NCBI GenBank assembly: GCA_028718265.1
Contig: JAQUMG010000137.1
Coordinates: 1-5,118, forward strand
DNA length: 5,118 nt
Reading direction: 5' to 3'
Source: Candidatus Omnitrophota bacterium
GTDB taxonomy: Bacteria > Omnitrophota > Koll11 > JAHIPI01
In this document: one piece after another, positions 1-5,118 of the stretch
Numbering within the stretch: position 1 is the stretch's first letter
How the letters are laid out: each line of letters starts with the position of its first letter
Translations under genes and position numbers: made by a program
The notes under the pieces: model-generated
Databases searched by the model: none
What the model was told of the DNA's origin: nothing
The model's input: the letters and a program-made list of their open reading frames with translations, nothing else

Positions 1-503
1 ACCGCCACGGATAACGCATCGCCCATCGCCAGCATAACGGTAGTACTTGTTGTCGGGGCAAGCCCCAGCGGGCATGCCTCTTTTTCGATGCTTACATCAA
101 GAACGCAATCGCTGTTTTTCGCCAATGTGGATGAGGTATTTCCGACCATAGCGATCAGGGCGGCTCCGATCTTCTTCATTATGGGCAGAAGCCTTACTAT
201 TTCCTCTGTCTCGCCGCTATTGGATATGGCTATTATACAATCTGCTTTCGTAACTCTCCCCAAATCGCCGTGAAGCGCTTCCGCCGGATGCAGATAGAGA
301 CTCGGCGTGCCCGTCGACGATAACGTCGCGGAGATCTTCTGCGCTATAAAACCGGGTTTGCCCATGCCGGTCACAATAATGCGGCCTTTTGTCTTTAAAA
401 TAATATTTACCGCCTTTTCAAAATTCTTATCGATCCTTCCGATAAGTTCCTGTATGGCATTGGCTTCTATCTTTAAGACTTCTTTTGCTTTGTTAATGCT
501 CAT
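1..503 (-). CDS. kdsD: Arabinose-5-phosphate isomerase KdsD (3' end cut off by window edge)
   Basis: Cytoplasmic SIS-domain aldo-keto isomerase that converts D-ribulose 5-phosphate to D-arabinose 5-phosphate, the first committed step to Kdo. Translation from the ATG at 503 gives 167 codons with no stop before the left edge. This covers the SIS domain; the C-terminal CBS pair usual in full-length KdsD (about 320-330 residues) would lie outside. Visible motifs are GMGKPG (residues 46-51), LHPAEALHGDLG with His79 (71-82), AISNSGE (93-99) and EACPLGLAPTTSTT (142-155), then MGDALSVA. The EACPLGLAPT stretch and HGDLG separate it from GmhA and other SIS proteins. The start sits two bases after the kdsA stop, with GAGG five bases upstream, so translation is probably coupled to kdsA. 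The usual GMGKSG loop has Pro in place of Ser at residue 50. Identity is firm from motifs; the presence of CBS domains is inferred. Confidence 0.95.
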   Translation of the reverse strand, partial: MSINKAKEVLKIEANAIQELIGRIDKNFEKAVNIILKTKGRIIVTGMGKPGFIAQKISATLSSTGTPSLYLHPAEALHGDLGRVTKADCIIAISNSGETEEIVRLLPIMKKIGAALIAMVGNTSSTLAKNSDCVLDVSIEKEACPLGLAPTTSTTVMLAMGDALSVA

Positions 504-505
504 GG

Positions 506-1321
506 TTACCTCGTAACCTTCTCGATTGCTTTCATCTTTTCAAGTACTTCCGGTAATTCGCCAAGCGGCAGCATGTTAGGCCCGTCGCACGGCGCCTTAG
601 CCGGTGTCTCGTGCACTTCTACGAATATGCCGTCCGCGCCGGCGGATGCGGCTGCGTAAATAAGCGGCTTTATAAATTGTCTCTCACCATTGCTTGCGGA
701 ACCAAGGCCTCCCGGTATCTGCACCGAATGGCTGGCATCATAGATCACGGGAACGCCGAAACCGCGCATTATTATAATAGAGCGAAAATCGCTCACAAGA
801 TTATTGTAGCCGAAGGTCGTGCCGCGCTCCGTTAACAATACTCTGCTGTTTCCGGCCGCGCGCACTTTTTCAACAGCGTAACGCATATCCCACGGTGACA
901 GAAATTGGCCCTTCTTTATGTTCACTATCTTTTTTGTCTTCGCGGCGGCAACTATAAGGCTTGTCTGCCTTGAAAGCAGCGCCGGTATCTGTATGACGTC
1001 CAGGACATCGCCTGCTTTCTTTACCTCTTCTTCCGTGTGGACATCGCTCAGAATAAATATTCCGAATTCCTCTTTTACTTTCTTCAGTATTCTAAGGCCT
1101 TTATCTATGCCCGGCCCTCTGTACGACTTCACGGATGTCCTGTTGGCTTTATCGTAACTCGACTTGAATATGAAAGGAACTCCGGCCTTTTCCGTAATCT
1201 TCTTAAGACGTTCGGCGTGGCGCATTGTGCTTTTTTCGTCTTCTATGACGCACGGCCCCGCTATCAAGACCATCTTGCTTCTTCCGCCTATTTTCATGCT
1301 GCCCAGCGTAACAATATTCAT
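506..1321 (-). CDS. kdsA: 3-deoxy-8-phosphooctulonate synthase KdsA, metal-dependent class
   Basis: Cytoplasmic TIM-barrel enzyme that condenses phosphoenolpyruvate with D-arabinose 5-phosphate to give Kdo-8-phosphate. The 271 residues match the family length. Motifs in order: IAGPCVIE (20-27), KSSYDKANR (53-61; the KANR signature separates it from DAHP synthases), SDVHTEEE (92-99), IQIPALLSRQT (110-120), KKGQFLSPWDM (136-146), ERGTTFGYNNLVSDFRS (165-181), YDASHSVQIPGG (194-205) and FVEVHETPAKAPCDGPNMLPL (233-253). Cys24, His198, Glu235 and Asp246 match, at a constant offset of 13, the four metal ligands I recall for Aquifex aeolicus KdsA (Cys11, His185, Glu222, Asp233). E. coli has Asn in place of the Cys and needs no metal. 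This protein should therefore be metal-dependent. The ATG at 1321 is chosen because it lies one base past the kdsB stop with AGGA seven bases upstream. Met9 and Met17 lack that support. Confidence 0.97.
   Translation of the reverse strand: MNIVTLGSMKIGGRSKMVLIAGPCVIEDEKSTMRHAERLKKITEKAGVPFIFKSSYDKANRTSVKSYRGPGIDKGLRILKKVKEEFGIFILSDVHTEEEVKKAGDVLDVIQIPALLSRQTSLIVAAAKTKKIVNIKKGQFLSPWDMRYAVEKVRAAGNSRVLLTERGTTFGYNNLVSDFRSIIIMRGFGVPVIYDASHSVQIPGGLGSASNGERQFIKPLIYAAASAGADGIFVEVHETPAKAPCDGPNMLPLGELPEVLEKMKAIEKVTR
509..512 (-). promoter_or_regulatory. Ribosome binding site of kdsD, inside kdsA
   Basis: GAGG on the minus strand, five bases before the kdsD ATG at 503. It overlaps the last sense codons of kdsA, whose stop lies between it and the kdsD start. 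Confidence 0.6.
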
Positions 1322-1322
1322 A

Positions 1323-2045
1323 TCAACGTCCTATAACGGCCCTTGCTTTTTCCAGGTCTTCCGGTGTGTCGATCCCTATCGTGTCAAATTTAGTTTCAAT
1401 GACTTTTATTTTATAGCCGTTTTCCAAAACGCGTAATTGCTCCAGCCCTTCCGTCATCTCCAGGTATGACTTCTGAAGGTTCTTAAACTGAAACAGAAAA
1501 TCCTTAGTATATGCGTAGAGACCGATATGCTTATAATACATCGATACGGTTTCGTGCCTGGGATACGGAATAACTGAGCGCGAAAAATATAAGGCAAATC
1601 CGTTCTTATCTTTTACCACCTTTACAACGTTGGGATTATCTATTTCGCTCTTGTCGTCTATCTTTTTCGCCAGTGTCGCCATATACACGTTTTTATCTTC
1701 AAGAATCGCCCCTGCCAGACCATCTATCATCTCGGGCCGTACCATCGGTTCATCTCCCTGGATATTAACCACTATCTTGACATCCATCGGGTTGATTACT
1801 TCAATCAGCCTGTCACTTCCCGACGGCTGGTCGGGCGATGTATAAACGGCTTTGGCCCCGAAATCCCGCGCTGCTTTCAATACCCTTTCGTCGTCGGAGG
1901 CAATTATAAGATCGTCCAGCATCTTAGATTTTCTGGCATTCTCCCATACATGCTGAACAACCGGCTTTCCGCCAAGATCGGCCAGGACTTTACCCGCAAA
2001 CCTGGCGGAGCTGAATCTTGCCGGAATTACTCCTATTACATTCAT
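1323..2045 (-). CDS. kdsB: CMP-Kdo synthetase (3-deoxy-manno-octulosonate cytidylyltransferase) KdsB
   Basis: Cytoplasmic nucleotidyltransferase that couples CTP and Kdo to CMP-Kdo, the donor for Kdo transfer to lipid A. At 240 residues it is close to the family norm of about 245-255. Motifs: VIPARFSSARFAGK (6-19; Arg10 and Lys19 in the CTP-binding loop), ASDDERV (49-55), QPSGSDRL (73-80), VVNIQGDEPMVRPEMI (92-107; Asp98 the likely Mg ligand), YFSRSVIPYPR (153-163), YKHIGLYAYTKDFL (171-184), LEMTEGLEQLRVLENG (195-210) and IDTPEDLEKA (225-234; Asp226 the second expected metal ligand). The first loop has Ala-Gly-Lys-Val where many homologues have Pro-Gly-Lys-Pro, a mild divergence. Its start overlaps the rfaE1 stop as ATGA, and AGGGAG lies five bases upstream of the ATG. 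It is followed after one base by kdsA. Confidence 0.97.
   Translation of the reverse strand: MNVIGVIPARFSSARFAGKVLADLGGKPVVQHVWENARKSKMLDDLIIASDDERVLKAARDFGAKAVYTSPDQPSGSDRLIEVINPMDVKIVVNIQGDEPMVRPEMIDGLAGAILEDKNVYMATLAKKIDDKSEIDNPNVVKVVKDKNGFALYFSRSVIPYPRHETVSMYYKHIGLYAYTKDFLFQFKNLQKSYLEMTEGLEQLRVLENGYKIKVIETKFDTIGIDTPEDLEKARAVIGR
1329..1332 (-). promoter_or_regulatory. Ribosome binding site of kdsA, inside kdsB
   Basis: AGGA on the minus strand, seven bases before the ATG at 1321 and within the end of kdsB. It decides between three in-frame Met codons (residues 1, 9 and 17) in favour of the first. Confidence 0.6.
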
Positions 2046-3061
2046 TTGTTCTCCCTGTGATGACTGTTTTTAATTTCAGCTTTTATCTTATCGATTAACT
2101 CGCCCTGTGTGGTAACGGCAATGCCGACTTTTCCTACCACGATGCCTGCCGCGCAATTAGCAACGTGCGCAGCTTCTATGGTCTTCGCTCCGGAAGAAAG
2201 CGCAAGCGTATAAGCGCTTATCACCGTATCGCCCGCACCGGACACGTCATATACCTCCTGCGCAACGGTAGAGATTTTTGTTATCCTGCCCGACTTTTCA
2301 AAAACGCACATGCCGTTTTCTCCGAGCGTAACAAGCGCTACCTCGCAGTTCAAACGTTTCAGAAGCTTCTTACCCACTTCTTCTATAGGCGCACCGTCAT
2401 CCGGCCGCATGCCCACGGCTTTTGCTGCTTCATAATGATTAGGCGTAATAGCAGTCACGTTCTTATACATGGGGAAGTGGTTCTCTTTCGGATCTACGGT
2501 TATTATCTTGCCGTGTTTCTTTGCTATTCTGATGAGAGGAGAAAGAAGCCGCGGGACTATGACGCCTTTTCCGTAATCTTCTATTATAACAGCGTCGATG
2601 TCGTCCATTATTCCGTCCGAAAAATCGAGTATCTTCTCTGCCGCGCTGTCGGTTATGTCAGCTACCTTCTCTTTATCAATTCTTACAACCTGCTGGTTAT
2701 GGGCTATGACGCGGGTCTTGAGCGTCGTAGGCCGTTCGCTGTCGCGTATTATCCCGCCGGTATTGATGCCCCTTCCGGACAATTCCTCAAGAAGCAGTTT
2801 TCCTCTTTCATCATTACCTACCACGCCGGCCAGATAAACATTCCCGCCCAGGGAGCGGATATTGTTGGCAACGTTGCTCGCTCCGCCCGGCATGACGCTT
2901 TCGGACGTGGCCCAGACAACCGGTACCGGGGCCTCGGGAGAAATCCTTGAGACCTTGCCCCATATAAACTCATCAAGCATCAGATCCCCCACAACAAGTA
3001 TGGAGGTATTGTCAAAATGCCTGATTATCTTCCTTAACCGTTCAAATTCCAGATGTTTCAT
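2042..3061 (-). CDS. rfaE1: D-glycero-beta-D-manno-heptose-7-phosphate kinase, single-domain
   Basis: PfkB-family sugar kinase that phosphorylates D-glycero-D-manno-heptose 7-phosphate at O-1, an early step to ADP-heptose for the LPS inner core. Residues 22-64 carry LVVGDLMLDEFIWGKVSRIS, then PEAPVPV and PGGASNVANN, the hallmark N-terminus of the HldE kinase domain. Also seen are AGVVGNDERG (78-87), RPTTLKTRVIAHNQQVVRID (110-129), ITPNHYEA (205-212), VTLGENGM (244-251) and the PfkB signature DVSGAGDT (272-279) with catalytic Asp278. The 339 residues equal the kinase half of E. coli HldE (about 477). The C-terminal adenylyltransferase half is absent and no HldC gene is visible, so that step must be encoded elsewhere. 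AAAGGGA five bases before the ATG at 3061 supports the start. It is first in the rfaE1-kdsB-kdsA-kdsD unit, behind the promoter at 3086-3114. The name hldA is an equivalent. Confidence 0.94.
   Translation of the reverse strand: MKHLEFERLRKIIRHFDNTSILVVGDLMLDEFIWGKVSRISPEAPVPVVWATSESVMPGGASNVANNIRSLGGNVYLAGVVGNDERGKLLLEELSGRGINTGGIIRDSERPTTLKTRVIAHNQQVVRIDKEKVADITDSAAEKILDFSDGIMDDIDAVIIEDYGKGVIVPRLLSPLIRIAKKHGKIITVDPKENHFPMYKNVTAITPNHYEAAKAVGMRPDDGAPIEEVGKKLLKRLNCEVALVTLGENGMCVFEKSGRITKISTVAQEVYDVSGAGDTVISAYTLALSSGAKTIEAAHVANCAAGIVVGKVGIAVTTQGELIDKIKAEIKNSHHRENK
2051..2056 (-). promoter_or_regulatory. Ribosome binding site of kdsB, inside rfaE1
   Basis: AGGGAG on the minus strand, five bases before the kdsB ATG at 2045 and inside the last codons of rfaE1. 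With the ATGA overlap it indicates translational coupling and confirms the kdsB start. Confidence 0.7.
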
Positions 3062-3066
3062 CCGAT

Positions 3067-3073
3067 TCCCTTT
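3067..3073 (-). promoter_or_regulatory. Ribosome binding site of rfaE1
   Basis: AAAGGGA read on the minus strand, five bases before the ATG at 3061. It fixes the start of rfaE1. If transcription starts about seven bases past the -10 box, the 5' leader is only about 20 bases long and contains just this site. Confidence 0.75.
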
Positions 3074-3085
3074 ATTATGCTGTTA

Positions 3086-3114
3086 ATTTTATCATTAATA
3101 TATATGAGTGTCAA
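3086..3114 (-). promoter_or_regulatory. Near-consensus sigma-70 promoter for rfaE1-kdsB-kdsA-kdsD
   Basis: On the minus strand a perfect -35 hexamer TTGACA (3114-3109) is followed by a 17-base AT-rich spacer and the -10 hexamer TAAAAT (3091-3086), five of six matches to TATAAT. A TG one base upstream of the -10 (TGA then TAAAAT) also makes it an extended -10. Transcription would start near 3081-3079. The -35 box contains the TGA stop of the upstream GT9 gene, so the promoter is squeezed into the only sizeable gap in the window. This is inferred from sequence match and position; no start-site data are available. Confidence 0.8.
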
Positions 3115-4157
3115 TAGGATATGGGGACGTCCCCCAGCACTCGCTTAACGGCTTCAAAAACATCGTCTACCGTTACGGCCTGCAGGCATTTGAAGCCGTT
3201 TTTGCAATTATGTGCAAGGCACACCGTACATCCTGCGTCTTTATGCAGGACTATGTCATTTTTGCCGGTAGGGCCCCATCTCCTGGGGCTAAGACCCGGC
3301 TGCTTCCTTCCGAATATCACGATGCATGGCGTGCCGACCGCCGAGGCGATATGGACCGGACCCGAATCATTAGAAATAAATAAACAGCATCTTTTGAATA
3401 ACGCCGCCAGCTCGCCTACGGATGTCTTGCCGGACAAATCTATGACATTGCTTTTTAAATTTTTCTTCATCCGGGCTACTACCGATGCATCATCCGGACC
3501 TGCTACAACCACTATCCGAAAATCGTAATCCTTGCTCAGGCGGTCTATTAAACCGGCAAATCTCTCCGCCGGCCATTTCTTAGACGGACAGCTCGCCCCG
3601 GGATGCACCGCCAGCAATAAATCAGACCCATTATAACCTTCACGCGCTAATTTTATGGCTATGGCATTTTCGTGCGAACTTTTAACGGGGACGAACAGAT
3701 TTCTGTCTTTGGGCGTAACTCCTATGCTCCGTAGTATATCCAGGGTATAATCAAGCTCATGTTTTTCGCCGAGAAATTTTTTATCGCTGACTCTTTTTGT
3801 CAAAAGAAACGCCATCTTTTTATCAAAACCTATTCTATTGGGTATTCCGGCGAGAAAGGCTATTATGTGCGAGCGATTAGTCGGATGCAGAATCACGACC
3901 GTATCGAATTTCTTCTTCCTGAGACCTATGCCGAATAACAGCGTGGCAAAAAAACTGTTATGCGCGCCGTCTTTGTCGTAAATTATTACCTCGTTCAGAT
4001 AAGGATTGCCTGCTGCTATATCTTCAGCGTACGGCTTCACCATAAACGCGATATAAGAATCCGGGTACGAATCCCGGACTGCCTTAATGGCCGGCGTGGA
4101 TAATGCGACATCGCCTATTCTGTCGGTCCGTATCAGTAGTATGCGTTTGGGTTTCAT
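3111..4157 (-). CDS. Glycosyltransferase family 9 (LPS heptosyltransferase-like)
   Basis: GT-B fold transferase of the WaaC/WaaF (GT9) family. These enzymes move heptose from ADP-heptose to the LPS inner core on the cytoplasmic face of the inner membrane. The 348 residues fit the family (about 320-360). Visible are RILLIRTDRIGDVALSTPA (5-23; Asp16 of the IGD motif corresponds to the proposed catalytic Asp of WaaC), AVHPGASCPSKKWP (183-196, donor phosphate region with Lys194), DLSGKTSVGELAAL (240-253), ISNDSGPVHIASAVG (261-275) and a C-terminal cluster Cys310-x2-Cys313-x4-Cys318-x5-Cys324. The usual FGPTDP loop is replaced by FGRKQPGLSPRRWGP (282-296). It overlaps the upstream GT9 gene by ATGA. 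The nearest SD-like GGAG (4169-4172) is 11 bases from the ATG, rather far, so coupling may matter. The last six residues (GDVPIS) plus Tyr extend past where its paralogue stops and are encoded over a palindrome. Which heptose or acceptor it uses cannot be read here. Confidence 0.92.
   Translation of the reverse strand: MKPKRILLIRTDRIGDVALSTPAIKAVRDSYPDSYIAFMVKPYAEDIAAGNPYLNEVIIYDKDGAHNSFFATLLFGIGLRKKKFDTVVILHPTNRSHIIAFLAGIPNRIGFDKKMAFLLTKRVSDKKFLGEKHELDYTLDILRSIGVTPKDRNLFVPVKSSHENAIAIKLAREGYNGSDLLLAVHPGASCPSKKWPAERFAGLIDRLSKDYDFRIVVVAGPDDASVVARMKKNLKSNVIDLSGKTSVGELAALFKRCCLFISNDSGPVHIASAVGTPCIVIFGRKQPGLSPRRWGPTGKNDIVLHKDAGCTVCLAHNCKNGFKCLQAVTVDDVFEAVKRVLGDVPISY
3123..3134. repeat. 12-base perfect palindrome GGGGACGTCCCC
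   Basis: A perfect inverted repeat of GGGGAC and GTCCCC, able to form a four-pair G:C stem with an ACGT loop. It overlaps the last codons of the GT9 gene and ends nine bases before the -35 box. No T-run follows on either strand, so it is not a normal intrinsic terminator. Only this one copy is in the window. Its GC-rich form beside an AT-rich gap resembles a short dispersed palindromic (REP-like) unit, but that is inference. Confidence 0.6.
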
Positions 4158-5118
4158 AGAGATAACATCTCCGTAACTGCCTTAAAGACCTCGTCTGCTT
4201 TTATATCCTTCATACACTCATGCTCGAACTCGCACTGCGCCTTTTCGCAGGGGCTGCAATGGAGTTTTTTTCTTATGACACGGTCGTTATTTCCGCCGGG
4301 CCCGTATAAGCGATGATCTGTCGGTCCGAATATAGCCAATACATCCGTTCCGACGGCGACGCTTATATGCATAGGGGCGCTGTCATTAGTGATTAGCAAA
4401 TCGCTATTTTTTAAAATAGCAGCGAGCTGGCACAAAGTCGTTTTGCCCGAAAAATCGACAACGTTGTTTTTTATCGCCGAAACTATATCTTTGACCAATA
4501 CCTTATCGATTTTATCCCCCACCATTATTATCTGCGCGCCAAGCTCATTAATAAGGCGTCTTATAAGTTCCGTGTACCCTTTTTGGGTCCATCTTTTGAT
4601 TTCGCTTTTTGCTCCCGGACTGACGGCGATTATCGGCCTGTTCTTATCAAGACCTTCCATCAGCTTTTCCGCGAAGCCGGCATCTTCTTTCGAAATGTGG
4701 AGGCAAAAAGGCGCATCCTTAATATCCAGCCCCAGGGATTTTAATTTCCACAGATGCTGTTGTTTCTTATGCGTAACTGATTTGGGGATATTCTGGATCG
4801 GGCTGGTTCTGTACCTCGCCCCCAGAAGGAACGGAAAAAGCGAATTTCTCATGTCGACTATCAGGTCATACCTGACTTTCCTGAGCTTCCGGATAAGGCG
4901 TTGTTTCTCCTTAAGAGAAACTCTTTTATTATATACTATCACCTTAAAGACGGCGGGATGCCTGCGGAATAATTCTTCCCCGTTAGGACCCGCCATTACG
5001 TCAAGTCTTACGCTGGGAAAGTGCTCGGATAAAACAGAGATAACGGGTGTCGTCAGCACTATATCGCCGATATTACTGAGTGTGATAAAAGGTATTCGTT
5101 TTATTTTGTTTTTATCTT
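4154..5118 (-). CDS. Glycosyltransferase family 9 (LPS heptosyltransferase-like), start beyond right edge
   Basis: A second GT9 enzyme of the WaaC/WaaF type, expected to add a heptose or related sugar to the LPS core from a nucleotide donor. The open frame continues without a stop from 4154 to the right edge and contains 320 visible residues. A GTG at 5059 looks like a start but is internal. The 19 residues before it read KIKRIPFITLSNIGDI (4-19), the conserved GT9 N-terminal strand and IGD motif (16-18, bases 5071-5063) holding the proposed catalytic Asp. No ATG, GTG or TTG occurs in frame before the edge, so only a few codons should be missing. Further motifs are VSPGAKSEIKRW (165-176), DFSGKTTLCQLAAIL (221-235), ITNDSAPMHISVAVG (242-256), IFGPTDHRLYGP (262-273) and Cys287-x2-Cys290-x4-Cys295-x5-Cys301. 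The gene ends in an ATGA overlap with the second GT9 gene, so the two are probably co-transcribed. Confidence 0.92.
   Translation of the reverse strand, partial: DKNKIKRIPFITLSNIGDIVLTTPVISVLSEHFPSVRLDVMAGPNGEELFRRHPAVFKVIVYNKRVSLKEKQRLIRKLRKVRYDLIVDMRNSLFPFLLGARYRTSPIQNIPKSVTHKKQQHLWKLKSLGLDIKDAPFCLHISKEDAGFAEKLMEGLDKNRPIIAVSPGAKSEIKRWTQKGYTELIRRLINELGAQIIMVGDKIDKVLVKDIVSAIKNNVVDFSGKTTLCQLAAILKNSDLLITNDSAPMHISVAVGTDVLAIFGPTDHRLYGPGGNNDRVIRKKLHCSPCEKAQCEFEHECMKDIKADEVFKAVTEMLSL

Noticed and set aside
1..503. GmhA (sedoheptulose-7-phosphate isomerase) as the identity of the left-edge SIS protein
   Set aside because: The HGDLG and EACPLGLAPTTSTT motifs are typical of KdsD and not of GmhA, and the position beside kdsA and kdsB agrees.
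88..516. Two plus-strand open frames of 61 and 69 codons opposite kdsD
   Set aside because: The minus strand encodes the conserved SIS-domain motifs across the whole stretch; these frames show no motif.
611..1436. Several plus-strand open frames of 74-99 codons opposite kdsA and the end of kdsB
   Set aside because: Shadows of strongly conserved minus-strand genes, with no protein features of their own.
2165..2950. Plus-strand open frame of 261 codons opposite rfaE1
   Set aside because: It lies wholly antisense to a clear PfkB kinase, has no recognisable domain, is rich in Tyr, Arg and Phe as expected from reversed codons, and has no convincing ribosome binding site.
3123..3134. The G:C palindrome as a transcription terminator for the GT9 pair
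   Set aside because: The stem is only four pairs with a four-base loop, and no U-run follows on the minus strand; a promoter follows instead.
3108..3528. Plus-strand open frames opposite the 3' part of the GT9 gene
   Set aside because: Two overlapping antisense frames without domains. The GT9 reading on the minus strand carries the conserved motifs through the same bases.
3687..3693. GGGGACG as a possible second copy of the palindrome
   Set aside because: Only the left half matches; the next bases do not form the GTCCCC arm, and it lies in ordinary coding sequence.

Overview
All six genes in this window lie on the minus strand and are packed almost end to end. They make the inner part of a Gram-negative lipopolysaccharide (LPS): the sugar Kdo, the heptose precursor, and transferases of the heptosyltransferase (GT9) family. 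The organism is therefore an outer-membrane-bearing bacterium. Base composition looks close to balanced by eye. The KdsA is the metal-dependent type, the heptose kinase is a single-domain protein, and the GT9 enzymes are divergent. This suggests a non-enterobacterial, probably environmental or uncultured lineage. A Candidatus Omnitrophica-like genome is my guess, not something the sequence proves.

In the direction of transcription (right to left): (1) a GT9 glycosyltransferase whose true start lies beyond base 5118; (2) a second GT9 glycosyltransferase (3111-4157), overlapping the first by ATGA; (3) a 49-base gap holding a near-consensus sigma-70 promoter whose -35 box overlaps the stop codon of the second transferase; (4) rfaE1, heptose-7-phosphate kinase (2042-3061); (5) kdsB, CMP-Kdo synthetase (1323-2045), ATGA overlap; (6) kdsA, Kdo-8-phosphate synthase (506-1321), one base after kdsB; (7) kdsD, arabinose-5-phosphate isomerase (503 down to the left edge, C-terminus cut off), two bases after kdsA.

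KdsD makes D-arabinose 5-phosphate from ribulose 5-phosphate. KdsA condenses it with phosphoenolpyruvate to Kdo-8-phosphate. A phosphatase (KdsC, absent here, possibly just past the left edge) would release Kdo, and KdsB activates it as CMP-Kdo. RfaE1 phosphorylates heptose-7-phosphate on the way to ADP-heptose, the usual donor for GT9 heptosyltransferases. There are no RNA genes, insertion sequences or CRISPR arrays, and no gene-free stretch above 300 bases. I see no wholly new system. The points of most interest are the embedded promoter, a 12-base palindrome that appears to have supplied the tail of the second transferase, a matching four-cysteine cluster in both transferases, and a substitution in the KdsD active-site loop.
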